Counted from the stretch's first letter, positions 17,612 through 27,944 are shown. The stretch is 64,000 bases of DNA from CAYZGU01 sp964478165 (GCA_964478165.1 CAYZGU010000044.1:1-64000); one strand, 5' to 3'. Translations and numbers: made by a program. The notes: generated from the letters alone by a model not told the origin.

Positions 17612-19819
17612 ATGATCTGGAGCGGTAAACTAATTGTGTTGGTGTTTTGCTGCGCATTCTTCCTTGGTTGTCAACGGCAGGATAGCCAGAGTCCGGAATC
17701 GCGAAAAGGAGTCGGGGCACCAATCGAACTGCGTGAGCCTATTCCTATTACCAGGCCTTCAGAATGTTCCACAGATTGGGCCATGTTTATGCACGATCTG
17801 CGCTTTTCTGGTAAGAGTCCCGATCGGATTCTTAAACCCCCGCTCAAGCTATCTTGGAAGTTCAAGACGGGTGGGCCTGTCTATGCAAATCCGATCGTTG
17901 TAGCTGGCATTATTTACGTTGGCTCAACAGATGGCAAGCTGTATGCCCTCGACGCAAAACGCTGGGGCGTGAAATGGACTTTCCAGGCAAGTGATGCCAT
18001 CCGGTATCCAGCAGCAGTATGGAACAAATTTGTCTATTTCAGCGCGCGAGACAATCGCGTGTATGCCCTCGATTTGGAAACTGGGGAATTGGTCTGGAAG
18101 TTCCAATCTGACAATTGGATGGATTCTCCTCCGGTTGTGTCCAATGGCCAACTGTACATTGGTGCATTCGCTCAGACAATACATGTAATCAATGCGGTAA
18201 GTGGGAAGGTAGAAGGCAAACATTACAAGCGGGTGCGGATTGAGGGTATTGAGTACCGTTGTATCCAGGGCCAGTTGCGACCCGAAATGCCTGAGCATCA
18301 GGCCGACCTTTGGCGGCGTCATACGGAGTATAGCTATAGCTATCCTGTTCACGCAAATGGCGTGGTCTATATCGGTGCGAGAGACGGGCGCGTTCGCGCA
18401 ATAGACGCTTCGTCCAAGAAAGAAATCTGGACATATGAAACGGCAGGGTTCGTTGATGCCGCCCCTGCCGTTTCGGATGGCGTACTTTACGTTGCGTCGC
18501 ATGATGGCCATGTATATGCCTTCGACAATCAGACTTCCGAAGTATCGAGCGCACAGTCAGAAGCTTCTCAGATTGGAATTGTTGTGCGTGACCACGTTCC
18601 TGTCTATTCTAGGAACGACGTCGATGCTGCAATAGGATTGCATCTTAATGATGGTGTCCAACTACGGATTCTGACGGTAGACGGAGGTTGGTATCAAGTT
18701 GAACTCCCAAATGGAAAAACCGGCTGGATTTTCGAAGATGGCATAGGCATATTTGAGGATAGAGATGGGATGCAATTTAACACATTAATCGCCTCCAACA
18801 GCTACATGCTGGATTTCATTGAAGGTGCCGAATACCCCAAGTGGTCACCTGATGGGAAGACAATTGCCTTTTTTAAGCGTACAAATCTCTCTGGACAGTA
18901 TTGGAAGGCGAGCGAATTGTGGATTACAAGTGGACAGGCAAAACGTAATCGAAAGATATGCGAGGGGCGCTTTTACAATCCGCATTTATCGTGGTCGTTC
19001 AATAGTAACCTAATTGCGTTTGAAGCCCGCGAGGGGAATGAGAGCGATGTGTGGATTTTCGATCTGCAAACCGCGCGTCTAACCAGGTTGGTGCGTGGCG
19101 ATGCGCCCGTGTGGTCTCCGATTGCGAATCAATTGGCATTTAGACGGTGGGAGGAAGGTGTTGACGTCGTTTATCGCATCAACAGCGACACTACCGGCTT
19201 GACCCCCATTGTGCGTATTCCCATTGAAGGACGAGTTCGCTCGTTCAGCTTTCTAGATCCGCCGTCGTGGTCGTTAGATGGACAGCGAATCGCTATTGGG
19301 CTAGACCATCAGCACTACAAATCAGGATATGCTAGAATTCGTCTGCAGCACATCAACGGAACAAGACTATCGGAGATTCCTACGCAACACCAGCATGTCA
19401 AACAGATTGGTTGGTCAGTGGATGGAACACAGTTGGCATATGTATTGCGCGGCAGTGTCCGGCCTGATGCTTTACTTGACAAGCGTCTCCACATCACGGA
19501 AGTGAATGTCGGAAACAAAACGCGGATTTTGAAACACACCTCGCCTTCATGGTCGCCTCAAGGAAGATATCTGGCATATCTGGAGCGCGAGGATTGTATG
19601 GGATTAGACTCCAAGGTGTGGATTCTTGACACAGAAACCAATCAGAGATGTGCTGTGGCTCGAACAATGATTGATCTAACAGCTGTTGTATGGCACCCAG
19701 ATGGAACAAGAATTTTCCTCTGGCACACGAGCAAATACCTTCGTAATGGACAATATAAACCGGCCAGAACCAGGGGTTGGAGTGTTGAAGTTCAAATGCC
19801 ACTGACTCATCGGGATTAG
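17612..19819 (+). CDS. Lipoprotein with PQQ-like propeller, SH3b domain and TolB-like propeller
   Basis: 735 residues. The N-terminus is a lipoprotein signal (lipobox FLGC). Residues ~50-310 carry repeated PQQ/BamB-like blades (VYANPIVVAGIIYVGSTDGK, LYALDAKRWGVKWTF, VYALDLETGELVWKF, IWTYETAGFVDAAPAVSDG). Residues ~324-382 look like a bacterial SH3 domain (VPVYSRND, GGWYQVELPNGKTGWIFE). From ~405 to the end are TolB/WD40-like blades (YPKWSPDGKTIAF, SWSLDGQRIAIG, SWSPQGRYLAYL, VWHPDGTRIFLW). Such parts usually serve as protein- or wall-binding scaffolds at the cell envelope. No catalytic motif is evident. Transcribed alone from its own promoter; ATG with GAGGAG upstream. Confidence 0.85.
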   Translation: MIWSGKLIVLVFCCAFFLGCQRQDSQSPESRKGVGAPIELREPIPITRPSECSTDWAMFMHDLRFSGKSPDRILKPPLKLSWKFKTGGPVYANPIVVAGIIYVGSTDGKLYALDAKRWGVKWTFQASDAIRYPAAVWNKFVYFSARDNRVYALDLETGELVWKFQSDNWMDSPPVVSNGQLYIGAFAQTIHVINAVSGKVEGKHYKRVRIEGIEYRCIQGQLRPEMPEHQADLWRRHTEYSYSYPVHANGVVYIGARDGRVRAIDASSKKEIWTYETAGFVDAAPAVSDGVLYVASHDGHVYAFDNQTSEVSSAQSEASQIGIVVRDHVPVYSRNDVDAAIGLHLNDGVQLRILTVDGGWYQVELPNGKTGWIFEDGIGIFEDRDGMQFNTLIASNSYMLDFIEGAEYPKWSPDGKTIAFFKRTNLSGQYWKASELWITSGQAKRNRKICEGRFYNPHLSWSFNSNLIAFEAREGNESDVWIFDLQTARLTRLVRGDAPVWSPIANQLAFRRWEEGVDVVYRINSDTTGLTPIVRIPIEGRVRSFSFLDPPSWSLDGQRIAIGLDHQHYKSGYARIRLQHINGTRLSEIPTQHQHVKQIGWSVDGTQLAYVLRGSVRPDALLDKRLHITEVNVGNKTRILKHTSPSWSPQGRYLAYLEREDCMGLDSKVWILDTETNQRCAVARTMIDLTAVVWHPDGTRIFLWHTSKYLRNGQYKPARTRGWSVEVQMPLTHRD

Positions 19820-20246
19820 GTCCATAGTGTCTATGCCCCCGGGTTTCTCGGCGCGCAAAAGTGATGGTGCCATAATAGTCCCCGGTTGCATTTTCGTAAT
19901 TCGAGGCAGTTACGGGAAGCGCACGCGCAGTAGAAATGCTGAACTGGATGATACTATATTGGGTTGGTGTTAAATGCGTGATTTGTGTTCTTGGTATTGG
20001 GCTAGCGAGAGGGGAAAACGATAGGCGCGGGTATTTAGTTCGTGTGTGTTAGGACTAGCATCTGGGACTGCGTCTATTCTTCAGGTTGAAGAGGGAAACA
20101 GACTGAGCCAATTGTTTTTGGTGTTTGCTTTCGATTAATCCGAAATCGTGGATTCCAATGCTGTGTGTAGAAACATTATAGAAATGCCAATCTTTAGAGT
20201 TCGCTTAGCGAGCGAAGTTGCTTTTGAATTGGTTGTCGATTTGACA
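19820..20246. other. Intergenic, nothing recognised
   Basis: No gene supported between the lipoprotein and the HepT-like gene. A weak 6-bp hairpin TTCGCT/AGCGAA near 20200 is the only structure noted; no terminator is visible for either neighbour. Confidence 0.4.
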
Positions 20247-20741
20247 TTAGCAGGATGCGGACAGGGCGTAGGATGATGTCATCTGACCAGTTGTGTCAAA
20301 AAAATTGTTAATCTGATTGATATATATTCTTCCGTGGTTTAGCAGCGCACGCGTGATTTCATAAATGCCATCGTCCGATAGATCGTCGTGAGGATTCACT
20401 ACCTTCTCATAGCAATGGAGCGCATGCTGGAAAAAGTTTAAGATTTCATCATCGATTGCTCCCGTCTCGCGTACGAGGAAGAAAGTCCTGGGCTTGCTAT
20501 GCGATGATTGTCCGCTCCGGCTTTCGATGATGATGCTGTTTATGTCAATAATCCGCTGAATTGTCATTAAGAAGCAGCTTTTCACAAACGAATGTGTCAT
20601 ACGATTTGCGGAAATGTACGCATCTTTGCTCCTTGGCAATCCCTCATCTAGTTGTGTAAGGCACTCGTGTACAGATACCAGCTTGCGTTTCACTGGGTTA
20701 AATGAATGGGTGGTTAAACCCTGATTCCCCATCTGTGACAT
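20247..20741 (-). CDS. Putative HepT/DUF86-like protein, degenerate
   Basis: 164 residues, mostly helical. The order of segments (basic helix with SANRMTHSFVKSCFLMTIQRIIDINSIIIES, then GAIDDEILNFFQHALHCYEKVVNPHDDLSDDGIYEIT, then a final helix NHGRIYINQINNFFD) recalls HepT-type toxins of HEPN fold that pair with MNT nucleotidyltransferases. The usual RNxxxHxY RNase motif is not intact: the region reads EKVVNPHDD. No MntA-like gene is adjacent. The start has a good site, AGGAGA about 11 bases before ATG 20741. It may be an orphan, inactive relative or an unrelated helical protein. Confidence 0.45.
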   Translation of the reverse strand: MSQMGNQGLTTHSFNPVKRKLVSVHECLTQLDEGLPRSKDAYISANRMTHSFVKSCFLMTIQRIIDINSIIIESRSGQSSHSKPRTFFLVRETGAIDDEILNFFQHALHCYEKVVNPHDDLSDDGIYEITRALLNHGRIYINQINNFFDTTGQMTSSYALSASC

Positions 20742-21200
20742 TCTCGAGTTTTCTCCTATCGAATTTCTTGTTGTGTTATGCTTTCAAGCGTGCACTAAAC
20801 TTCAACGGTGCAAGTGTTCTTTTTGATTACTTTAAGGGTTGAAAATCGCGGCTTGCATGTCTATCATTGTTTGCATGTGAGCCTAGATGATCCTGTGCTA
20901 ATATTGTGCTGGTCGCTGTGGGTTCGTTGTTCCATATTAGACGTATCTAATTGACCATAGGCATAAAAAAACTGCATGTTACATCGCTGATTCTTATATA
21001 CTGATACGATACGTGTTGCATATGTACTGTGCGCTTTCAGGATCGACACGAAGATGTTGGTGTGGTAGGCTAGCAAATGATGAGTTGTTTTAGCATTACC
21101 GTGGTTAGTGCGCGTGGTCAAGAAACCCGATAGCAATAGGGTTAATGCTCTGGCGTTTCTTGACCGGAGACTCTCTTCCTACAGAAAGGTACGAGATACG
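20742..21200. other. Region upstream of ggt with an 11-bp inverted repeat
   Basis: No gene seen. GGTCAAGAAAC (21116-21126) pairs exactly with GTTTCTTGACC (21155-21165) around a 28-base loop, ending 35 bases before the gamma-glutamyltransferase start. It may be a leader structure or operator for that gene. Confidence 0.45.
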
Positions 21201-22811
21201 ATGTTTGACGATTATCGTCCAAATCGATTTGGACCAGGGCGTTCGGCAGTGATTTGCAACTCCGGTAGCGTTGCTACGAGCCAGCCTCTTGCCGCTCAAG
21301 CGGGCTTGAAAATCCTGTGTGATGGCGGAAATGCAATTGATGCTGCTATTGCGACTGCTGCCATGTTGAATGTTGTTGAGCCTATGTCTACGGGAATTGG
21401 TGGCGATGCTTTTGTGCTTGTTTTTCGTCCGCAGGATGGAAGAATCCGCGGCTTGAATGCGAGTGGGCGTGCTCCGTATCGGGCAGAGCGTGAGTTTTTC
21501 ACAGAACAGGGTTTGACAAGTATTCCCAGCACGGGAAGTATGTATCCTGTAACCGTTCCTGGAGCGGTCGACGGTTGGGCCATGCTCCTCGAATCCTGTG
21601 GCACGATGTCGCTCTCCGAAGTGCTTCAGCCAGCGATTGAACATGCGGAGAATGGGTTTCCAGTGAGTCCGCAGATTAGTCTTGGTTGGGAACGGGAGCG
21701 CGAATTGTTGGCAGGACATCCCGATACAGAAAAGACATATCTGATTAACGGTCGTGCCCCAAAACCGGGTGAGATGTTCTTTCAACCAGCTCTGGCCCAC
21801 ACGCTTAGGATTATTGGTGAAGGAGGTCGCGATGTATTTTACCGCGGCGAAATTGCAGAAAAGATCGTGGAATTCTCTGAAAACAATGGTGGTTTATTCA
21901 CGATGCGGGACTTCATTGACCACACTTCGAACTGGGTGAATCCGATTTCCATTAACTATCGTGGTTACGAAATCTTCGAGATTCCGCCCAATGGGCAAGG
22001 AATTGCAGCACTGTTAGCATTGAATCTTGTTGAAGGGTTTGATCTTCAATCGATGGGGCACAACAGCGGAGAATACTTGCATCATCTGATTGAGGCAATG
22101 AAGTTGGGATTTGCAGATCTTTATGAATACGTCACAGATCCATGTGTTGAAGATGTTCCCGTCGAAAGCCTGCTTTCTTCCAAATATGCGGAGAATCAGC
22201 GTCAGAGGATTGATGGGGATTCTGCTAACCCGCAGTCGGTCGCCGGTGTTCCCCTGATGGGAAGCGATACAGTGTACCTATCCGTTGTGGATAAAGACCA
22301 CAACGTTGTTTCTTTCATTAACAGCCTCTACGGAGGATTTGGATCCGGTTTGGTAGCTGGTGACACAGGTATCATGCTGCAGAATCGGGGCGCAGGTTTT
22401 TCGCTTGAGTCTAACCATGTAAACCGAATTGCACCGCATAAACGCACAATGCATACGATTATTCCGGGTATGATTGCTCAGCACGGTATTCCTCTAGTGG
22501 CGTTTGGTGTAATGGGTGGACAGATGCAGCCCCAAGGACACCTCCAATTCGCATGCAATCTCATCGATTTTGATATGAATGTGCAATCGGCACTTGAAGC
22601 CCCGCGATTTCGGGTTGGGGATGGATTGGGAGTTTCTGTTGAAGGTAGCATTCCGGTAGGCGTGCAAGCGGAGTTGGCACGAAAAGGACACCAGCTTACA
22701 TCTTCAAGCACATTTTTCGGAGGTGGACAAGCGATATTTATCCATCCGGAGTACCTTACACTTGTTGCGGCCTCGGATCCACGCCGAGATGGTTGTGCGG
22801 TTGGATATTGA
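21201..22811 (+). CDS. ggt: Gamma-glutamyltransferase family protein
   Basis: 536 residues from ATG 21201; an upstream ATG at 21108 would add 31 residues overlapping an inverted repeat and is disfavoured. An N-terminal-nucleophile hydrolase that self-cleaves before a Thr and cleaves or transfers gamma-glutamyl groups. The cleavage region is GSDTVYLSVVDKDHNVVSF, followed by GGFGSGLVAGDTGIMLQNRG and the IAPHKRTMHTIIPGM block; the large subunit has GGNAIDAAIATAAMLNVVEP and GIGGDAFVLV. No signal peptide is visible, unlike periplasmic E. coli Ggt, so it resembles the cytoplasmic YwrD-like branch. Lies ahead of gltB-gltD but 600 bases away. Confidence 0.9.
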   Translation: MFDDYRPNRFGPGRSAVICNSGSVATSQPLAAQAGLKILCDGGNAIDAAIATAAMLNVVEPMSTGIGGDAFVLVFRPQDGRIRGLNASGRAPYRAEREFFTEQGLTSIPSTGSMYPVTVPGAVDGWAMLLESCGTMSLSEVLQPAIEHAENGFPVSPQISLGWERERELLAGHPDTEKTYLINGRAPKPGEMFFQPALAHTLRIIGEGGRDVFYRGEIAEKIVEFSENNGGLFTMRDFIDHTSNWVNPISINYRGYEIFEIPPNGQGIAALLALNLVEGFDLQSMGHNSGEYLHHLIEAMKLGFADLYEYVTDPCVEDVPVESLLSSKYAENQRQRIDGDSANPQSVAGVPLMGSDTVYLSVVDKDHNVVSFINSLYGGFGSGLVAGDTGIMLQNRGAGFSLESNHVNRIAPHKRTMHTIIPGMIAQHGIPLVAFGVMGGQMQPQGHLQFACNLIDFDMNVQSALEAPRFRVGDGLGVSVEGSIPVGVQAELARKGHQLTSSSTFFGGGQAIFIHPEYLTLVAASDPRRDGCAVGY

Positions 22812-23408
22812 GGAGTAGTTCAGAGTTTTGAAGATTGTAATTTTTCTTGACATGCGTTCCAATCTGATGTATCATTCCCCCCGGTATTTTATTGCGATGT
22901 CGACTTAACTCTAAAAACATAGCAGGTCATCACAGGATAGCTCCTCTCTTCCAGTCCTTATTTTCTCCAACCATTGAAGCAAACTACCGCTAGCTTGTGA
23001 CACCACATTCCGAGTGTGCAGTGTTGGCAACATCTGGGGTGTAAAATGACAGAAGTTTATGTGTTGGTTTGGTAGGTGTTCGTTTTAGAATCTAATCGCT
23101 GCGATGGACGAGGATTGGTACTCGTGGGTTGAGTGAGATGGGCTCCAGTCGTCACGCTGTAATCTATGTGAGTATGGCGTCGACTTCTCGGTCTGCTAGT
23201 ACTTGAGGGCGTTTCGTTGCGTGAAACTTAAGGCTTCTCTTTCTGCTGAAATAAAGCCAGTTCAGTAAGTCTTAATTAGCTTGGGAAATAGGCGATAGAA
23301 GTTCATAGGCGATTTGCCTGACAGTGCGGTTGGTGTATTGGATGTTGCCGGCTATGTACTTCGAATCTCGGTCAAATCGCTTAATTGGAAACCGTTTGAG
23401 GGAGTTCA
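22812..23408. other. Long leader or intergenic region before gltB
   Basis: No gene seen in about 600 bases. It contains the promoter at 22847-22875; if that drives gltB the untranslated leader would be about 525 nt. No known riboswitch motif was recognised. Confidence 0.45.
22847..22875 (+). promoter_or_regulatory. Strong sigma-70-type promoter
   Basis: Perfect TTGACA (22847-22852), 17-base spacer, TATCAT (22870-22875, 5 of 6). Expected start near 22882. The next gene downstream is gltB at 23409. Confidence 0.75.
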
Positions 23409-26400
23409 ATGCAACAGACATATACATATCCCGCAAAGCATGGTCTGTACGACCCTGCATTTGAGCATGACAGTTGTGGTGTAGGCTTTGTGGCCAACAT
23501 CAAAGGGGTACGGTCCCATCAAATTATTGTTGATGCCGAGAAAATTCTGTGTCACATGGATCACCGTGGGGGTCGGGGGGCGGAGGCGAACACGGGTGAT
23601 GGCGCTGGTATGCTGACAGCGCTACCGCATGAGTTTCTAAAGAGAGTTGCAGCTGAAGATCTGGAAGTTGATCTTCCTCGGCCCGGCCGATTTGCAGCGG
23701 GCATAGTTTTCCTCCCCACTCATGATACTGAACGACGTGTTTGCAAAGAAACTGTTGAAAGGATTATTGCTGAGCAGGGACAAAATCTCGTTGGTTGGCG
23801 GCGCGTGCCCGTAAATTCTGAGGGTGCGGATATTGGACCGTCAGCTCGGGCTGTTGAACCGGTTGTCGAACAGTTGTTCATTGCGGCTGCCGAGGGGTTG
23901 GATTCAGAAGCCTTTGAGCGCCAGCTTTATGTGATTCGTAAGCGATCGAGTCATCAATTGCGTATCCACAGTGGCCTGGAGCAGGCCAAGATGTTCTACA
24001 TTTGTAGCTTGTCGATGAAAGTCATCATCTACAAAGGGCAAATGTTTTCCAGTCAATTGATGGTCTACTACCCGGATCTCATGGCATTGGACTATGAATC
24101 CCATCTAGCAATGGTCCATTCGCGGTTCTCAACCAACACTTTCCCATCTTGGGATCGTGCCCAGCCGAACCGTTTCATGTGCCATAATGGTGAGATTAAT
24201 ACTCTCCGTGGGAACGCCAACTGGCTAAATGCTCGTCAGGGAGTAATGCGGAGTGAATTATTCGGCCACAATCTCGAGAGCTTGTTTCCTGCCATAGAGC
24301 CTGACTGTTCTGATTCAGGAAATTTTGATAATGCGCTGGAACTTTTGCTAATGGCCGGCCGATCTCTTCCCGAGGCCGTAGTAATGATGATTCCCGAGGC
24401 GTGGGAGAATCATGAGTCAATCTCAACTGCCAAACGTGATTTCTATGAATACCATTCTTGCTTGCAGGAGCCGTGGGATGGTCCAGCATCCATTGCGTTT
24501 ACTGATGGACATTATATTGGTGCCGTATTAGACCGTAACGGTCTACGGCCCAGTCGTTATTACGTCACTCATGATGATCGGGTGATTATGGCGAGTGAGG
24601 TCGGGGTACTACCGGTGGAGCCAGAACAGGTAAAAATCAAGGGACGCCTCGAACCGGGTCGGATGTTTCTGGTAGATTTTGAAGAAGGGCGATTGGTACC
24701 CGACGATGAACTTAAGCACGACATGGCAACGCGGAAACCGTATGGTCAGTGGTTGGACAGACAACGGATTCGCTTGAGCGAACTTCCTGTACATGAAGTG
24801 CCGACACAGTACGATGTTAATGAGTTGCTAGTTCGGATGCAAGCTTTCGGTTACACGCTTGAAACGTTAGAGTTTATGCTTGCAGGAATCGTGGAAGCCG
24901 AAAAAGATCCGGTCGGTTCGATGGGAAATGATGCTGCATTGGCGTGTTTGTCGGACACTCCGCGTATGCCCTACGACTATTTCAAACAGTTGTTTGCGCA
25001 GGTGACAAATCCGGCCATTGATTCCATCCGTGAAGAGATTATCATGACCCTTGAGTGCTTTGTTGGTCCTGAAGGAAATCTCTTGGCAACAACTGAGGAA
25101 CAGTGTTGTCGGATGCGGGTGCCGCAACCAATCCTGACCAATGAAGAGCTTGTTGCGCTTAGACATTTGGATTATCGAGGATGGCGGTCAAAAGTTATCG
25201 ATATCACGTACCGAAAGACTGAAGGTGTGGAAGGGCTAGAACCTGCTTTGGAACGGATTTGTGAGGAAGCGACAGAAGCAATCAAAGAAGGTAATCAGCT
25301 TATTGTCCTTTCTGATCGCTGCATGGGGTTAGATCGTGTGGCAATTAGCTCCCTACTCGCTACTGGATCTGTACATCATCATCTGGTGCGGACAGAGAGC
25401 CGCACGCGGATTGGTATTGTGGTAGAAAGTGGGGAAGCACGTGAAGTTCACCAATTTTGTCTATTGGTTGGATATGGGGCGGACGCTATAAACCCGTACA
25501 TCGCCTTCGAGTCGCTGTATCAGTTGAAGCGGGATGAAGTGTTCAATAAAGACTTAACGGACGACGAACTCCGCGCATCTTATATCACTGGTGTTTGCAA
25601 AGGAATGTTGAAAGTGATGTCCAAGATGGGCATTTCAACGTTAGCAAGCTACAAAGGCGCCCAAGTTTTTGAGTCCGTTGGATTAAACGGTGATGTGATT
25701 GATCGGTGTTTTGCCGGGACGGCCAGCCGAATTCAGGGAATCGGTTTTGATGTGCTTTCTGTGGAGGCGTTCCGTCGGCATGAGCTTGGTTATCCAACTC
25801 GCGAAACCGTGCGCGTGCCTGTGTTGCCTAACGATGGACAGTTCCACTGGCGCAGTGGTGGGGAACAACACTTGTATAACCCAGACACCATCATGGATTT
25901 GCAAGTTGCTGCGCGCGAAAACAGTATTGTAGCGTATGAAAAATTTGCGGATTTCATCAATGATTATAATCGTAATCGTTGTACATTGCGTGGGTTGTTG
26001 TCGTTGAAGAAAGCTGTGCCGATTTTGCTTGAGGAAGTGGAACCGGCCAAAGAAATCGTAAAACGCTTCTGCACTGGTGCTATGAGCTTTGGTTCAATCT
26101 CGAGGGAAACGCACGAAACGCTAGCAATTGCAATGAACCGTCTTGGTGGCAAATCGAACACAGGCGAGGGTGGTGAGGACTATGACCGATTTAATCCTTT
26201 GCCCAATGGGGATAGCAAGCGCTCCGCCATAAAGCAGGTCGCATCAGGTCGATTTGGTGTGACGTCATGGTACCTGACAAATGCCAACCAATTGCAAATC
26301 AAGATTTGCCAAGGTGCCAAGCCTGGCGAAGGTGGTGAGTTGCCTGGTCATAAAGTCAGCGAAGAAATTGCGGCAACCCGTCATACTACACCGGGGGTAG

Positions 26401-27944
26401 GTCTCATCAGTCCGCCGCCCCATCATGACATATACTCCATCGAAGATCTGTCGCAACTCATCCACGATTTGAAGAACGCGAATCCATCAGCACGCATTAG
26501 TGTGAAGCTTGTTTCTGAGGTCGGGGTGGGTACCATTGCTGCGGGTGTAGCAAAGGGACATGCCGATCATATTTTGATCTCGGGTCATGAGGGCGGAACG
26601 GGAGCTTCACCGTGGACCTCGATAATGCATGCGGGCTTGCCGTGGGAGCTGGGAATTGCCGAAACGCATCAAACATTGGTGATGAACGATTTACGTTCTC
26701 GTGTTCGATTGGAAACGGACGGAAAGTTGATGACCGGTCGTGACGTTGTCATTGCTGCATTACTGGGTGCTGAAGAGTTTGGTTTTGCGACAGCGCCTTT
26801 GATTGCACTGGGCTGTATAATGATGCGAAAGTGCCATCTAAACACATGCCCCGTGGGAATCGCTACACAAGATCCTGATCTCCGGAAGAAATTTGCTGGT
26901 AAGCCTGAGCATGTTGTCAACTATCTGTTTATGGTTGCCGAAGATGTGCGGAAGATCATGGCGGAGCTCGGCTTCCGAACAGTTGATGAACTAATCGGTC
27001 GCGTCGATGTCCTCGAAGTCAACAAAGCGATATCGCATTGGAAAGCTAAAGATATAGACCTTACAGGCATTCTTACGCCTGCCAAGAAGCCTCATTCAGA
27101 CGTCGAAGTCTACTGTAAGATTAAACAAGCTCATGGTTTGGAATATGCTTTGGACAATGAGTTAATCCGTTTATCCAAACCGGCATTGAGTCGGGGCGAA
27201 AAGGTTGACATCGACATGCCTGTGGAGAATACCAATCGAGTCGTTGGTACGATGCTTAGTCATGAGGTGTCAAAGGCCTATGGTTTTGAAGGTTTATCTG
27301 AGGATACCATCCGGATTAAACTCAATGGATCTGCAGGACAGAGTCTAGCCGCATGGTTAGTTACGGGTGTCACTATTGAGTTGGAAGGTGATTCTAATGA
27401 CTACGTGGGTAAGGGATTGTCTGGCGGTAGATTGATTGTCTATCCGCCAAAAACATCTACATTCAAGCCCGAAGAAAACATCATTATTGGGAATGTTGCG
27501 TTATATGGTGGAATTTCAGGTCAGGCGTTCTTCCGGGGCATAGCAGCTGAGCGCTTCGCTGTTCGTAATTCTGGGGTGGATGCTGTAATTGAAGGCGTTG
27601 GCGATCACGGTTGCGAGTATATGACTGGTGGACGTGTGGTTATTCTGGGGGCCACGGGTCGCAATTTCGCTGCAGGCATGTCTGGTGGCATCGCCTATGT
27701 GTGGGATGTTGATGGGAAATTTGGAACGCGATGCAATCTCGGAATGGTTGAACTAGAGGAGATAAAGACTGATGAAGAAAAAGGCGAAGTGCGAAATTTA
27801 ATTGAGTCGCATTATCGCTTTACGAAATCAACCGTAGCCAAACAAATCCTTGACAATTATGATTACTATGTACCAGGTCAATTTGTGAAAGTTATGCCTA
27901 CTGATTACAAACGGGTTCTTAAGATACAAGAAAGTAAATCTTGA
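23409..27944 (+). CDS. gltB: Glutamate synthase large (alpha) subunit
   Basis: 1511 residues, full length. With GltD it makes two glutamates from glutamine and 2-oxoglutarate. Cys23 in HDSCGVGFVANIKG is the glutaminase nucleophile exposed after removal of a 22-residue propeptide. The amidotransferase domain runs to about 430, then a central domain, then the FMN-binding synthase domain (KLVSEVGVGTIAAGVAKGHAD). The 3Fe-4S motif CIMMRKCHLNTC gives Cys-x5-Cys-x4-Cys, and the C-terminal beta-helix has DVEVYCKIKQAHGLEYALDN onward. Start ATG after GAGGGAG. The small-subunit gene follows 62 bases later. Confidence 0.97.
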   Translation: MQQTYTYPAKHGLYDPAFEHDSCGVGFVANIKGVRSHQIIVDAEKILCHMDHRGGRGAEANTGDGAGMLTALPHEFLKRVAAEDLEVDLPRPGRFAAGIVFLPTHDTERRVCKETVERIIAEQGQNLVGWRRVPVNSEGADIGPSARAVEPVVEQLFIAAAEGLDSEAFERQLYVIRKRSSHQLRIHSGLEQAKMFYICSLSMKVIIYKGQMFSSQLMVYYPDLMALDYESHLAMVHSRFSTNTFPSWDRAQPNRFMCHNGEINTLRGNANWLNARQGVMRSELFGHNLESLFPAIEPDCSDSGNFDNALELLLMAGRSLPEAVVMMIPEAWENHESISTAKRDFYEYHSCLQEPWDGPASIAFTDGHYIGAVLDRNGLRPSRYYVTHDDRVIMASEVGVLPVEPEQVKIKGRLEPGRMFLVDFEEGRLVPDDELKHDMATRKPYGQWLDRQRIRLSELPVHEVPTQYDVNELLVRMQAFGYTLETLEFMLAGIVEAEKDPVGSMGNDAALACLSDTPRMPYDYFKQLFAQVTNPAIDSIREEIIMTLECFVGPEGNLLATTEEQCCRMRVPQPILTNEELVALRHLDYRGWRSKVIDITYRKTEGVEGLEPALERICEEATEAIKEGNQLIVLSDRCMGLDRVAISSLLATGSVHHHLVRTESRTRIGIVVESGEAREVHQFCLLVGYGADAINPYIAFESLYQLKRDEVFNKDLTDDELRASYITGVCKGMLKVMSKMGISTLASYKGAQVFESVGLNGDVIDRCFAGTASRIQGIGFDVLSVEAFRRHELGYPTRETVRVPVLPNDGQFHWRSGGEQHLYNPDTIMDLQVAARENSIVAYEKFADFINDYNRNRCTLRGLLSLKKAVPILLEEVEPAKEIVKRFCTGAMSFGSISRETHETLAIAMNRLGGKSNTGEGGEDYDRFNPLPNGDSKRSAIKQVASGRFGVTSWYLTNANQLQIKICQGAKPGEGGELPGHKVSEEIAATRHTTPGVGLISPPPHHDIYSIEDLSQLIHDLKNANPSARISVKLVSEVGVGTIAAGVAKGHADHILISGHEGGTGASPWTSIMHAGLPWELGIAETHQTLVMNDLRSRVRLETDGKLMTGRDVVIAALLGAEEFGFATAPLIALGCIMMRKCHLNTCPVGIATQDPDLRKKFAGKPEHVVNYLFMVAEDVRKIMAELGFRTVDELIGRVDVLEVNKAISHWKAKDIDLTGILTPAKKPHSDVEVYCKIKQAHGLEYALDNELIRLSKPALSRGEKVDIDMPVENTNRVVGTMLSHEVSKAYGFEGLSEDTIRIKLNGSAGQSLAAWLVTGVTIELEGDSNDYVGKGLSGGRLIVYPPKTSTFKPEENIIIGNVALYGGISGQAFFRGIAAERFAVRNSGVDAVIEGVGDHGCEYMTGGRVVILGATGRNFAAGMSGGIAYVWDVDGKFGTRCNLGMVELEEIKTDEEKGEVRNLIESHYRFTKSTVAKQILDNYDYYVPGQFVKVMPTDYKRVLKIQESKS

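Noticed and set aside
17924..18511. 195-residue minus-strand frame opposite the lipoprotein
   Set aside because: Antisense shadow of the PQQ-like repeats.
21105..21800. 231-residue minus-strand frame opposite ggt
   Set aside because: It is the antisense shadow of a well-supported gene and has no family features.
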